This document shows positions 21,330 through 34,339 of a stretch of 64,000 bases of DNA, one piece after another. The DNA comes from Diphasiastrum complanatum (Eukaryota > Streptophyta > Lycopodiopsida > Lycopodiales > Lycopodiaceae), in the NCBI GenBank assembly GCA_029204225.1, contig CM055095.1, positions 41,597,719-41,661,718 of the forward strand. The letters run 5' to 3'. The first letter of the stretch is position 1, and each line of letters starts with the position of its first letter. Under the pieces are notes generated by a model. It was given only the letters and a program-made list of their open reading frames with translations. It made no database searches and had not been told where the DNA came from. A program made the position numbers and the translations under genes.

Positions 21330-24290
21330 ATGGCTTCTGGATCAAGTTCTAGTTCTACCATCATTTGGAAAGCACGTGCAGGAATTCGTCTGACATCTAT
21401 TCAGTCTTATTTGTATCAATGCAGGTTGGGTGATCTGAAAGTGGATCTCTTCTATAATCTTATTTGAAGTCAGCACGGAATTTGTGAGCTCCATCCACTC
21501 AATGTCTGAGGTGGACTTCAAAGTTCATGTGCGAGGCCAATTCTTCACTATCACTAAAGACTTGTTCTGCACAGCCTTCGGGTTACCTTTGGATGGGAAG
21601 ATGGTTTCAACCAACAAAGACTTAGTGAATAAAGTAGCCCACTTCTTAAGCAATTGTTTTGTACCCACAAAGAGGTACAAAATTTCAATGATCCACGATA
21701 CAACATTTAAACTATTCTGTAAATACGCGAACCAAGCAATATTTTTGACGGATGCGAGTGCCACAATTTTAGTTCAAAATTTTAGTTACATATTGGATGC
21801 ACTCGTTGGTAATCTAGTTTGCTTCGACATTATTACCTACAAGGCTTTTTTTGCGATGGATTAAGCATCAAAAGTTTTCTGGCATTGGAGCACATGTTTC
21901 TTGATTGTGTGCCAATTATGACATTTTGACTGAGCAAGAGAAAACAATACTAACGGGAAGAATGTTGGCTCCCAAGCGAATTGATCTTTCCAGCATCCTG
22001 TCTGTCCCTATTCTGGTTGAACCAGATGCTGCACCGGCAGTTGAAGTGGCAGCTACCACTGCTATGGAGATTGATGCTGCACCATTCCAACCAGATATAG
22101 TTCCAGATGGGGCAATGGATACAGATGGTGCTGCTGCTGCTTCTGATTATTCAAAACTAGCATCTGCTTCGACATCTCAGAAGCAGCAGAGTGCATCCAT
22201 CTCCGATGATGATGCAACCCAGTCCGACACATCAGATAAAGGATGAACAGCTGCTGAAGGCGACCATGGGGCACCTATTGAAGATGAAGATGAACCAAAC
22301 AACCAGCCCCAGTGATTTCGAACCATGACAGAGAAAGCCAAAAATCTAGTGGCTGAAGTGTATGAGTTGGACAAGTACCATCATAAGATTACCATGGAGT
22401 TTGCTAACTCAGAAAGGAGATGCCAAGAGGATCTTAAGGCGTCCTACTAGAAGATTGATTAGCTCAAATCAAACAACATGAAGCTGATCGAACGAAATCG
22501 TTCTCTCAAAACACAGCTTCAGACTCTAATAAACAAAGCTGATTCTTTGAAAAAGATGAATAAGACAATTCAAGCCAAGTTTGACAATTTTCAGACTCAA
22601 AATAATTCTTTGAAGCAACAATTTTTGGCTGCGAATCAACATAACATCGCCCTCCAAAACTATTTGCAGGAGGAGCGAATAACGAGAATAAAGACAGAAT
22701 CTTCTCCCTCTCTATGCACCAATGCAGGGTCTGTCACAATAGACCTCACAAAGCTGAACCAGCTCCAAGGCCAAATGCTCAAAAAATTTTAAGTCGAGTT
22801 CTTGCAACCGCTCGAGGATGCGAAGGCACTTGTCGAGGAAGAGTTGGCTGAGCTGAAGGAGCTCTCGAGTGAAGCCATCCCATCTTGCAGTGGGCCCGAT
22901 TCACACGACGAATATCTTCAATCCCTGCTTCGCATTGATGACCTCACACAACAACTTCAAGCTGTGCCATTCTGTTCTAGAGCCTCGGACCATCCTGTGT
23001 ATTTGGAGGTTGTCGCGAATCTCAACAAGCTCGAGTAGGAGCTGTCGAATCTCAAGCAACAATTGGAAGATCACAAGCTGGCTACTGAGTTGAAAACTCA
23101 GGATTTGACAACTGCATCCACACAGTCAAAGCGAACACGACGCAATCAGTCGAAGGTATGTGTTGACAGATTTCGTGCATTTGCTGAACGCTTCTGAAAA
23201 TGGGGTCCACAAGCATTTAATGTTGAAGTGCAATGGCGTGTGGATTACTGATGCTACTAGGCGCAGTAGGCATCACCTTCGACGAATGGAAGCGACCTTG
23301 GGAGAAGGACGACTTTCTCTTGTTATGGGCCCAGCTCTCTATCGAGCAAAAAGGATGTCTCTGTTGGGGCATAATCCAGGGTAAGTTCCAGGTTGTGCCT
23401 TTCGGATCAACAAAGTTATACATAGGTCTTTGGCTATGTATGCTCTAGAATATATTTGAATCAAAGAGTTTCAATTTTTGTGGAACAAAGACAATAAGCG
23501 ACATTTTTGGAAGCGACAGTCGCAGTTTCAGCTGTACAAACCACAAGCTATTGCAGATTTAGACAAATTTGACGATTCTGGGTTGTTGATTCTTGTAAAT
23601 ATGGCCTATCCAGAGTTATTCAGCCTTTATGTGGATTGGGAGCGAAATCTTGCAGATTATTTTGTGGAGATTCAACACAATTTGCAAGACAAAGAAGTCA
23701 TTTTGCTACAAGCAGTTCTGTACATATTCATTTTGGCAGTTTGGTACTTTCGTGACAAAGGCATTATTTTTCGTTCAAAATCTTTATGTTAAAAGCTCTT
23801 TTATTAGATTTTCAACTCGTTATTGTAAAGAAGTCACCCTTCATAGTGATTCAGACGAAGATACAAAGTTAACTCAAGAGATGTTCGATGGAACATTGCT
23901 CCCGATCAAGTTAGAAAAATTCGGCAACTTGCCAGTTGGCCGTTACACAAAATCCAAAAAAGACTTGCTGTTGATCGAAGCTCAACAAAACTTGGAGTTT
24001 GCTCAAAGATTATATGAAGAATTGAATCGTTCATAAAACATTCATTCATGCCTTTGTTGTGTTGATGTTTCTATGGGATGCTAAATTTTTGAAGTTTAAA
24101 GATGTTTTGAAGTTTGATTCTAGTCAACAATTCAAAGTTCAACTCAAAACAACCTATTCAATTAAAGAAATAGCAAGACACATATTCTCTAAGACGAAGA
24201 AATATCTAAAGGACGAAATATACAAAGAATTATCTTTTCGCCTTAACGAAAATCTGAAGAACAGAATGTTTCACAAATAATTCTCAAAAA
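21330..24290 (+). CDS. Extra ORF region of Gypsy J between integrase and LTR (fossil)
   Basis: Several plus-strand reading pieces in order: a Ser-rich start (21330), a segment with FKVHVRGQFFTITKDLF (21510-21560) resembling plant transposon-protein domains, an Ala/Asp-rich stretch (22000-22250), a long coiled-coil-like stretch (22320-22800, Lys/Gln/Asn-rich heptads), and a basic C-terminal part (23460-24290). Placement between integrase and purine tract matches the additional ORF that some Tat/Athila-type Gypsy elements carry. Broken several times; function unknown. Confidence 0.5.
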
Positions 24291-24337
24291 GAAGATGTTA
24301 TGTTCACAAGGACGTTTCACATTTGAGGAAGGGGATA

Positions 24338-25530
24338 TGTGATGCCACCTTATTGTTAAAAATTAAATATTAGCATAAATATGGCATGATATACTCGAAA
24401 ATGAAGATATGAGCTGGTTAAGTATAAATCATGAAGAGGCCTAAGTCATTTTTTGGGAATATATCTCCTAAGTACTTGTTTTGTAATTAAGGGCAAGACC
24501 TTAATAGAAAAGACATTGCCTTGGATAGCCTTCACTAGGTCGTCCACACGAAACGACTAGATACGAAAAGACATGTTAAACTAGAGTAACTTTAACTCGT
24601 AGTTAAGTATATCTTTTATGGTATAATTGAACGTATTTTCAATCTAATTGTTAACTAGACCCTTTCGCGGGAGCGATGCACTTGTTGTTTTAGAGGTTTG
24701 TTTGTTCGCCCCGTAGAACATATATTGATCTCACACTTTAGACTCGAGCATCGAGAGAGAAGAGTTTATGCATATGTAAGAGATTGAAGAAGTGAATAGA
24801 GTTCTGTGAGTTATTCTCTCTTATCTCTGTTCTCCGCACTACTGAGTGTGAGTGATCTTGAGTCTGCTAACAATCTCTAATGCATTACATGAATTACTCT
24901 TTGATCAGATAGACTCTCTAGTGCATTATAGTCGTTTGTTGTGTATCTGTAAAGCATGCTCTAAAGAACTATCTTAAAATCATCTTATTCGTCTGTCGCG
25001 AATACTTTCTTTTTGGCACTCGAATAACGACTATCTTTGGTACAGTCTAGCACGATCATTGAATAAAGTTGTATGTATACATATGAGATGACAGTCCCTG
25101 TCTGAAGAATTGAGTCTTTGATCTGTTTTTCTGATTGTCACTGACATAAGTTTCTAACGTGCTCTGAACCATTGGTATTCTTTAACCATTATTTTGGACT
25201 TTAGTTGTTGAGGACTTCTGTCTAGAAACGAACAGTTCGCGAATGCGATTAATGAATTGTTTGTACAATCGCGAATACATCGAACATTTCTCGACTCTCT
25301 ATTGACACCTTAATCAGCCAGAGTGTAGTACTATTGTACTACTCTGATAACATCTCATCTGGAGAACGCGTTTCATTCGATTTGATAGAGGCTAGATTGT
25401 TGTTCTGAAAATTATCAACACCACACACCCAAATATAAGTAATATTGGTTACTTTTTAATGTCTGTTGACAACCAGAATAACACTCAAAACCACTTGCCA
25501 TAATTGTACCAAATACATAACTTTCTAACA
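24338..25530 (+). repeat. Probable right LTR of Gypsy J
   Basis: Begins TGTGATGCCACC right after the purine tract; a likely end is TTTCTAACA at 25530. A second copy is absent, so the end is uncertain. Confidence 0.5.
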
Positions 25531-25630
25531 CTGTCCTCTGTGGGAACAACACTATTTGCTACAAAATCTATATTAACCTTGTTGGTATAGTACGGCAGTT
25601 TATCTAAAGCATTTTCATTGTTGTCCTTTT

Positions 25631-26250
25631 TTCAGAACTTGAAAGTGTCAATTTTGATGGTGGCTGAGGCGCTTGAAAAAAAAGAGGACCCAATGTTGCC
25701 GAAGCCAGCTAGATCAACGTCCTCTCGTAAGGGCTTGGTTTCCTCCTCACCAAAGGACTCCCAGCTCCTTGACTCCTCCAAAGATACAGCCATTCTCTCT
25801 TCTCCTAAGAGAAAGCATACCCAAGTTGAATCTGCCTCTGTTGATGCTTCAACCTCTCCTGCAACAGAAACTAGGAAATTCAAAAGCATGACTCCCAAAG
25901 GCACTGGTCCGAAAGTCTTGAATAAACTCTCTCCTCCCTCAAGTAGCTTGAATTTGCCTGGAGCTACCATTAAGTTCTATGTGTCTAGTAGAGACGTTGC
26001 AAAAATGAGAGCCTTAATTTCTGAAAACAAAAAAGTCCAAGAAACTACATTTATCTTGGACATTGAACAGTGTGAGAGGCCATCTATTGACCCTCTTACT
26101 AATGACAGGCCCTTGGAGGTCAGGGAACCTAATAGCTCCCATGTACATAATTTGAAAATAAAACTTAAAGACCACACTCAGGCCATTATAGCCCCTTTCA
26201 TTGTTCTTGTTGATCTCCTTTGTGCCATTCAAACATTCCTTTCTCCATGA
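25631..26250 (+). CDS. Unrecognised Ser/Pro/Lys-rich reading frame, possible exon
   Basis: About 207 codons open after a splice-acceptor-like CCTTTTTTCAG ending at about 25634. The first two thirds are Ser/Pro/Lys-rich and disordered in character (SSPKRKHTQVES). The last third looks folded (KFYVSSRDVAKMRAL, TTFILDIEQCE). I do not recognise it. It lies upstream of, and on the same strand as, the methyltransferase-like exons at 28.4-29.9 kb and could be an earlier exon of the same gene separated by LTR insertions. That link is inference only. Confidence 0.35.
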
Positions 26251-26620
26251 CAACTCACCATTTTCTACCTCCAAGAACCCTAACCCTAAAGACTTTGCTT
26301 GCCTTAGAAAAATACCAATTTATCATCACAAAATCTCAATATAGTCAAATTTTTCAAATACATCTTCCACTGAACATATTTCCAAACGTATTTGTACAAT
26401 ATCCTCAAAATCCCGATGAAATGAAAATAAAATTTTCTTATAACTCTAATAATTTCCTGCCCTAGAAAAAACAAATTTTGCAGCCTTACCATAAAAAACC
26501 AAATCGTTGCACCCTAACATGCTATGAATAAAATCTATCATAATTGCACAAAAAATGTGGTTTGAATCTAAGCCGTGTACATCTCGCTTGAACACACGTG
26601 CCTTATACCATTATTAAATA
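26251..26620. other. No gene seen
   Basis: AT-rich sequence between the reading frame ending at 26250 and a probable LTR. Nothing recognisable. Confidence 0.4.
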
Positions 26621-26627
26621 TAAGGTT

Positions 26628-27450
26628 TGATACCCTTGCTCATAGGTCACTAAATTTATGAACCTGATGTTTGAGTTATTGTTCATATTGTTATCCCTAA
26701 TGTTGTCATCTAGGGTTTTAGGACTATTGGGCGAGAGGCCCTTACCTATATTTAGTGAAAGTCCAGTTAGACTATATAGTTAGACATGTTCGAGATTCTA
26801 GTACTTGATTTGGAATACAAGTTTTTGCTATAGATAGGTGTTGGTGTTTTTACCATATATAGAGACATTAATTAGGCAATTGCTTTTAGGCTGCTTTTGC
26901 TTTTTGGCAGAGTCCAAAGTCTATAAGTATGTAGTGCTCATTTGCAATGGGACATAGTTGAAGTTTCTCATCGCTTGTATCATTGCTCACGTCTTTGGCT
27001 ATTGTTTCATCACAATAAGAATCTTGTTTTGGGATACTTTTATGATCAAATTAGTTTTCTAACATGGTATCAGGGCATGGTTCAAGATTCGAGAGAACAA
27101 GAGGGTATTCAATGAACAGAGTCAATCATCATATGCAGGTTTCTTCGACCATCTTCAAGATGTGGACATGGTGTCCCTAGCCAGCTCTCAAGTTTGATAT
27201 TCATCTACAATGGTGGCGACTTTTTGAGCAGATCAAGTGCTACAAGGAGAAGGGTTGTTCAACAAGAAGAGATTAGAAATCTGCCTCATTTTTCAAAGAT
27301 TCGCATTTGCAACGCAAATTAAATTGGGGAATGTGCAGGGGAAACTGCTAGAAAACATAATGCTAATTCGGATCAGATCGCTATTGTAGTTGGATCGTTG
27401 CCTATAGAATGCTAACAGACCTATTAGTTATAGATGGATCACTGGAATCA
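26628..27450 (+). mobile_element. LTR and leader of a Copia-type element (remnant)
   Basis: TGGTATCAGGGC at 27066 follows TTTTCTAACA, marking an LTR end and initiator-Met primer site; the LTR probably begins near 26628. About 380 bp of leader follow. No coding part is seen. Confidence 0.5.
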
Positions 27451-27459
27451 TATTGCTGG

Positions 27460-28425
27460 CTATGAAAGGTTATGATCCAAAATGCACTTAATGGATCTTT
27501 GATCTTGGGTCAATTTGATCAACACATCTAGAACTAGTTAGAAGGTAGAAAACAACAATTTTAGCGTGTCAGTCTTCCATAAATCACATAGATCTGATCA
27601 TGAACATAAAACCATAGTAAGATATTGTCTTTGTCCATACAACAAAAACATCCACTATAGCTCGCACGTGTGTATTTAAGATCTACAAGAAAATCAACAT
27701 TCTACACATAGAAACTCATAATACATGAGAAAATGACATTAGATGGACATAGAATCAACAAAGATGGGACACATGAATGAACAACTAATGAATTTATTCT
27801 CCAAGTAGGTACAACTATTTATAGCAGTTAATATGTCATTTGGCCCTTTCCTCCAACTACGTCCTAATATGGCAACTTCTAGTACTTAACCAAAAACCTA
27901 GAAAGACTAGTCCAAATGTACCAAATTTAACCAATTAGAATGGGTCCAAACATGACCTCATCCACGTAGCTACTTGTTAAGAATAGTAATAGCACTATTT
28001 CGAGCCCTTTTGACATTTATGAAACTAACTCTAAGTTGAGATTTCACTTTGGCCTCCAAAATTGCCAAATAAAATGTCGAAACTAGTTGACAATTTTCAC
28101 ACTCCCTCTTCAACTAGTTTTAGCATAGACTTTGAAAATGCTCCAAGTGAAGTCCTATGCTTTGTAAACAAGTCTTTTCTCAATGCTTTGGTGAAGATAT
28201 CAGCCACACACTCCCTTTATGAGACATGTTGAAGCTCCACTTCCTTTGCCATTACTTGTTCCCTCACAAAGTCGTATGCCACCTCAATATGCTTGCTCCT
28301 AGCATGAAAAATAGGATTGCTTGCCAATATTTGGGCTGAAATGTTGTCACAAAAGATGATTGGAATCTCTGAAAAATCTAGCAATGAAAATCACTTACCA
28401 TCTTCTTGATCCATAACATTTTTTT
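27460..28425 (-). mobile_element. Copia element H, RNase H tail and LTR (fossil)
   Basis: Minus strand: Copia RNase H end (ASNPIFHARSKHIEVAYDFV, about 28300-28240; then VADIFTKAL), a purine tract near 28100, and an LTR starting TGTGAAAATTGTCAAC, the same start as the LTR of the 41.7-47.3 kb element. The LTR's far end near 27460 is uncertain. The rest of the element is missing. Confidence 0.6.
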
Positions 28426-28429
28426 AAGA

Positions 28430-29928
28430 AAAAAACATCTCACCCGACTCTTGCTCCCATCCCTCAAGATATGGGAATATCTGAGTGGAAGAACATGCAA
28501 GGCATTCCTTCCCAGGATGTCGTGGTGAGTGTCCTCTCAAGAGTGGCAGATGGACAACTCAGCCTTGCAAAAATGGGAAAAGAGTTTCAAAGGTAATTTT
28601 TATTCCATTTCCTGTTTTATCTTAGTTATCATAAAATTGAAGAATTACTAACTTCATTTTCTTTCAAACACAAGTTTTTCATGAGAGTAGAAGAGGCCAT
28701 GGTGAAAAGCCTAAATTGCCAGGATTGGGCAGAATGCCAAGCCTTGTACCCAAATAGCTCCAAGGACGAGGAGCTTCAAAGATCTTTGATTTTATTTAGA
28801 GACATGGTATGCTTACATTTCAGAACTGTTTATGCTGAGCATGAGTATGTCTTTAAAGGTTTTGAGTTATCTGAGAACGGTACTGTGAACCGTACAGTTC
28901 ACAATCTTTTTTTGGGCAGAACCGTATAAACTGTGAAATGATTAACTAATTAATTATTTTTTTTTCCCCACCCCCAAAACGAGCTTTGAGGGGTTTTGGG
29001 GGAAATATTATAAAATAAATAAATAATTGATTGATTTTTAGATGAACCGTACCACAGTTCAAGGAACCGTGGTACGGTTCCTGCCACGGGTCCCAGAACC
29101 CACGGTTCTGGAAACCGTGGCTTCTATGATTAAGGGTCCAATCAACAAAACAGCTTAAATAGGTCACAAGCGCTTTTCTGTAATGGTTTCAGGCAGTCCA
29201 ACCCTACATGTCAAACACTACATCCTGAAGTGCTGAGGAACAAAACGATTGATCAATAATTGTTTTGTTCACAAAACCACCAAAAATAAATACCTCATGA
29301 TACACTCTACCTTACCCTGTGCCCCCCCCTCTTGCCATATGAAACTGATTTTTGTCGAAGTAAAAAAGAAGTTTGGAGATGCCCATTTCAGAGGGGGAAA
29401 AACTACCCTTTCTATATCATGACTTCATTATCAGAGATAAATCAAAATCTCCTTCTGAGCTAGAAGACAGTCAAACAGAAAGTGTTTTATGGAATCTGTT
29501 GTCTTTTAAACGATGTCTTTGATACATGTTTCTTATTCAACTACTTTAACCATGCTTAGCATAAGACTCTCACAATATTTTTTCAGAGTTCTGAAGACAA
29601 GAAGAGTGGACAGCTTCCTGAGCAATTTAGGACCCACCTTCAAAAAGCAAAAGCTGAAAAAAGGCAAAGGGAGAGTCATCAGGCTAGGGACACAAGCGTC
29701 GATGAAGATCCGAAGGAGACATTTGTTCAGAAGTCTGTTGATGACCCCCCTTGTTCTTACACAATTTAGCAATGCAATGCAAGAGACATCACAAAGTCTG
29801 TAAAAAAAAGACCATACACTTTGTGCATTGTTGACATTCCTTACGGTTTCAAGTTGGCGGGCTCGTTGAATGACAATCGCCCTTTTAAATACATTGAGAT
29901 GAAAAAAGTTGTTGCTAATTTTCTGGAG
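28430..29928 (+). pseudogene. Decayed multi-exon gene with methyltransferase-like DIPYG motif
   Basis: Three exon-like blocks: 28430-28591 (MGISEWKNMQGIPSQDVVV, donor GTAATT), 28675-28806 (AMVKSLNCQDWAECQALYP, donor GTATGC) and 29587-29928 (acceptor TTTTTTCAG, donor GTAAAG). The third holds a charged Lys/Arg/Glu-rich segment and then YTLCIVDIPYGFKLAGSLND, which resembles motif IV of amino-methyltransferases ([DN]-x-P-[YW]), perhaps an adenine methylase of the MT-A70 type. There is one in-frame stop in the third block, and the first junction does not keep frame. Sequence to 30350 holds further short readings without a recognisable domain. Host gene or transposon gene cannot be told. Confidence 0.35.
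28870..29130. repeat. Inverted-repeat (foldback) sequence in a putative intron
   Basis: Repeated palindromic words of the type ACCGTGGTACGGTTC and AACGGTACTGTGAACCGT lie at both ends of a ~260 bp stretch, with AT-rich DNA and a C-rich patch between. It could be a small foldback or MITE-type insertion. Confidence 0.5.
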
Positions 29929-30359
29929 GTAAAGTAGGACAACCAGTGCATGTGCTGTCCAAAAAGGAAGACATGTGGCTATTGTAGAGCTAGAGAGTTT
30001 GGTGAGTTTTAATAAAATGAGATTAATGGGAGTTTCAGTTTTGCCAGACGAATTTCAAGAAGTGGATAAACTAGGCCCCTCCGAAGATAGTATTGCTCCA
30101 CTTTCTAGCTAGTGGCATTGTAGGTGATGAAGGTGACCTAGCAGAGGTGGTTGAACAAACTTATAATGTTGTAGTAGAAGCCATTACACAGGAACAGTCT
30201 ACTGCTCAAATAGATGTAAATCCTGTAAGGGCTGCTAGCCCTAACCCAAATGATTTGGTTGAAAATTTTTTACTACAGTATACAAATATTTCTCACAATT
30301 TCTTATACAGTAGTGGACACTTTTATCTATTAAAAAAGGATGAGTATTTTTACTAGTGT

Positions 30360-31686
30360 TGATTATTTTTGAAAATTGCTAATTTTTAAACGTCTTTGTG
30401 TTGTTTAAGTTTACTATTTATTCAAATTGGTTAGTTAGACAACTATTTTAAATTTTTTACCTGAATCATTTTTTTAAGTAGCTTACTAATTATTCATATT
30501 ACTTAGTTACACAAACAAAAAAAATAATTTTCTACTAGAATCATTTTTTACATGCCAAGATATTGATAGATTTTTTTAACAAACTTTTAAAATCACATGA
30601 AAATATTATATATTGCAAAAAAAAAAAACAAACATTATAATGTTCAAAAATTTTGAATTCACTTAATTTAACAGTTATTTTTCATAATAACAAATTGATC
30701 ACAACTAATATTTATATTATTTTAACAAAATTAGCCTAAAGTTTTAAAAACATTCTGTATTACAGCCTTAAGTTTAAATTTTTGCAAAATGTAACAGAGT
30801 TCAAATCGTTTTTTTTTTTTCTATTCGAAGTTTCAAAATATATGAAAATTTAAAAAAATCTTAAAATCTCTAAAAAACATGAGTCTTCCGCTACTTCTCG
30901 TTTCAAAAGATTTTGCGTTGGATTTGTGTGGATCTATCAGTGAGTCATTGGGGAACTGGATGATGTGGCCCAGATAGGCTGCAGTGAGGTGTCACAGTGC
31001 ACTACTAGTGCTGCATGGGGTTGGAGGGTATAAGTATACCTATTGGGCTCTCACTAATATATCCTTCATTATGAGAGTAGTAGACGTATGCTGCTGGTGT
31101 GATTCCTCATTCCTCTTTGAGATTGATCCATAGCTTGGGGGCTAGATCCGATCGATCTAGGATTGGTGGCTTTTTACAGGATTTGCATGGCGGTTTCTTT
31201 TTGTTTTATAGATTTATGATGGAGTTTTCTGCAAACTAACAGTGTTTTGTAGGTTAGAGTGAATCAGTAAAGCCATCTTTATGATGGTGTGAATTACAGC
31301 AAAGCCTATTCTATGTTGAAGGAATGGCAACCTACAAATTTGAGATTTTGAAATAAATTGAGCAGCATCTACCATGTTTTTCAACTATAAAGAAATCTGT
31401 AGGATGTAAATCTGTAAAAGAGGATTGATACTGCATACTTGAAGGAAAAGCAATAGTGAAAGCGCCTAAATGCAACCTATAAAATACAAAAATAGTAGCT
31501 ATAAATGGCTTATCGCTTCAAGAAATCTTTGTGGAAACACAAATGATTGTAAATGTCTAAAAACGCCTCCAAAATCGCACATGGTTGTGCCCTCCAATGC
31601 GCCCTGCAGCCGCCTTAGACCTGCTGGTAAATTGAGAAAAAGTGGGGGAGAGATGGCACGGCCCCATCCCTCGATCTGGCCACGAT

Positions 31687-31688
<2 letters not shown>
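30360..31688. other. No gene seen; AT-rich
   Basis: Very AT-rich to 30900, then more mixed sequence. Short readings only; no terminal repeat or primer site found. Confidence 0.5.

Positions 31689-31757
<69 letters not shown>
31689..31757 (+). repeat. (CT)n microsatellite
   Basis: About 34 uninterrupted CT units followed by a short C run; readings across it are low-complexity Ser-Leu or Arg-Glu repeats. Confidence 0.95.
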
Positions 31758-31759
<2 letters not shown>

Positions 31760-33070
31760 CCCCTGGCCTTCCTTCTAGCATCCAGCAGCATGCGTGGCCT
31801 GAGAGCATTTTTTGGAGGAAAGGGAAAGAGGTGGGGGGGGGGGGGTGGCTGGAGGTTTTTTGGCAAGGATTTTTTTTTCGTTTTTTTAGTTTCCATGGGC
31901 ATTTTTTAGTAGTTATAGACTACAAAATTATTAAGGCAGTTATGTGAATTGTTGAAGCAAATGGCTTCAAAATTGCGTAAATTAGATTAGACTTGTAAAG
32001 GGTTCTTTTGGCTTTTTATTGATAGCAATCCATTTGAACAAATCATTGTATATTTTGTTAATAAGCACGCTATGTTCATTGCTTTATTATGAACCATTAT
32101 ACCCACAATGATCATTAACTGAACAAAATTTTCTTTTAAAATTTTTCAGTTTTATTTAAAATGGCCTGTGAGGGGGGCAGATTAAAATTTGCCCGACATG
32201 ACTCGACAATGATGACCCCCTGAAATTTAACCCATTGTTACAAACTTTGGGCAACGATGTGTTGGAACTTCATCAAATAAACTGAGACAACCAAATGTGA
32301 AATCTATCCAATTAAATACAAGCCATTAATTCGTTGGTTTTTGTTGTTGCTTGGGGTAAAGTGTCCTCGTGGTGGAGGATGTACCCATAACATTGGTGAC
32401 TGGGCTAAATTCCTCGAGGAATTCCATAAGGTTGTTGTCACAATTGACGAAAAGAGTTTTCGCTTTAGTAACTGCCAATTGGGCAACCAAGAATTGGACA
32501 CGTATGTCCAAGAATTCTTCGATTTTCTTGGCCAGGGTGCCATTTTTTGATCGAAAAAAGCGGGCAGGCCAAGACGGCCCTGTAGCGTAAGATGGAAAAT
32601 ACTTGAAATAAATGAAAAAAGCAATTTTTTGCTAAGCATGAAGCTAGGGTGTACCAACATATAAGAAAAAAGAACAAGTGAAGCCGATAAAAAAATATAT
32701 TATCCACTCATTCTTTGTGAGTTGGTGGTACTCTGAAGTTGGAATGTGAAATTCTTGAGAACTTCAATGGTACCGGTGTAGTTAGTCTCAATCGATTCAT
32801 GAACCAATCATATCGGTCGGGATTTTGAAACACTTTGATCAGGAAGTAAAGGGCCTTCATGACAGAAGAACCTGTGGTATGGGACGCAGGCGATTCCAAA
32901 ATGAAGATCTAAAACTAACTAGATCAGTTTGACCATAGTAAGGTCGTAAATCTAAAGGATGCCAAATACTATGGGTCATAAAATGGGTGTTTTGTCAGAA
33001 ATTTGAGATATTGGTGATGACCCCTTATGGATATCTCAAATTTACAAAACCAAAAACCCGACAACCTATT
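31760..33070. other. No gene seen
   Basis: Contains a 12-13 base G run near 31835. Short open readings at 32300-32660 on both strands show no recognisable domain. Confidence 0.45.
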
Positions 33071-33071
33071 T

Positions 33072-34330
<1,259 letters not shown>

Positions 34331-34339
34331 TTTTTGTTG

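Larger units (their letters stand above)
19816..25530 (+). mobile_element. Gypsy element J, 3' half (fossil)
   Basis: Integrase C-terminal half (19840-20494, with TTPYNPKANGLIESANRIL), an AT-rich spacer (20495-21100), an extra ORF region (21330-24290), a purine tract (GAGGAAGGGGA, 24325-24335) and a probable LTR (24338-25530). The 5' half is missing and replaced by the palindrome array. It is broken in several places. Confidence 0.65.

Noticed and set aside
31557-31947. Open readings on both strands across the CT repeat
   Set aside because: They are long Ser-Leu or Arg-Glu runs produced by (CT)n and have no other support.
32304-32660. Minus-strand 118-codon reading as a gene
   Set aside because: Overlaps equally long plus-strand readings, no domain, no splice or codon signal.
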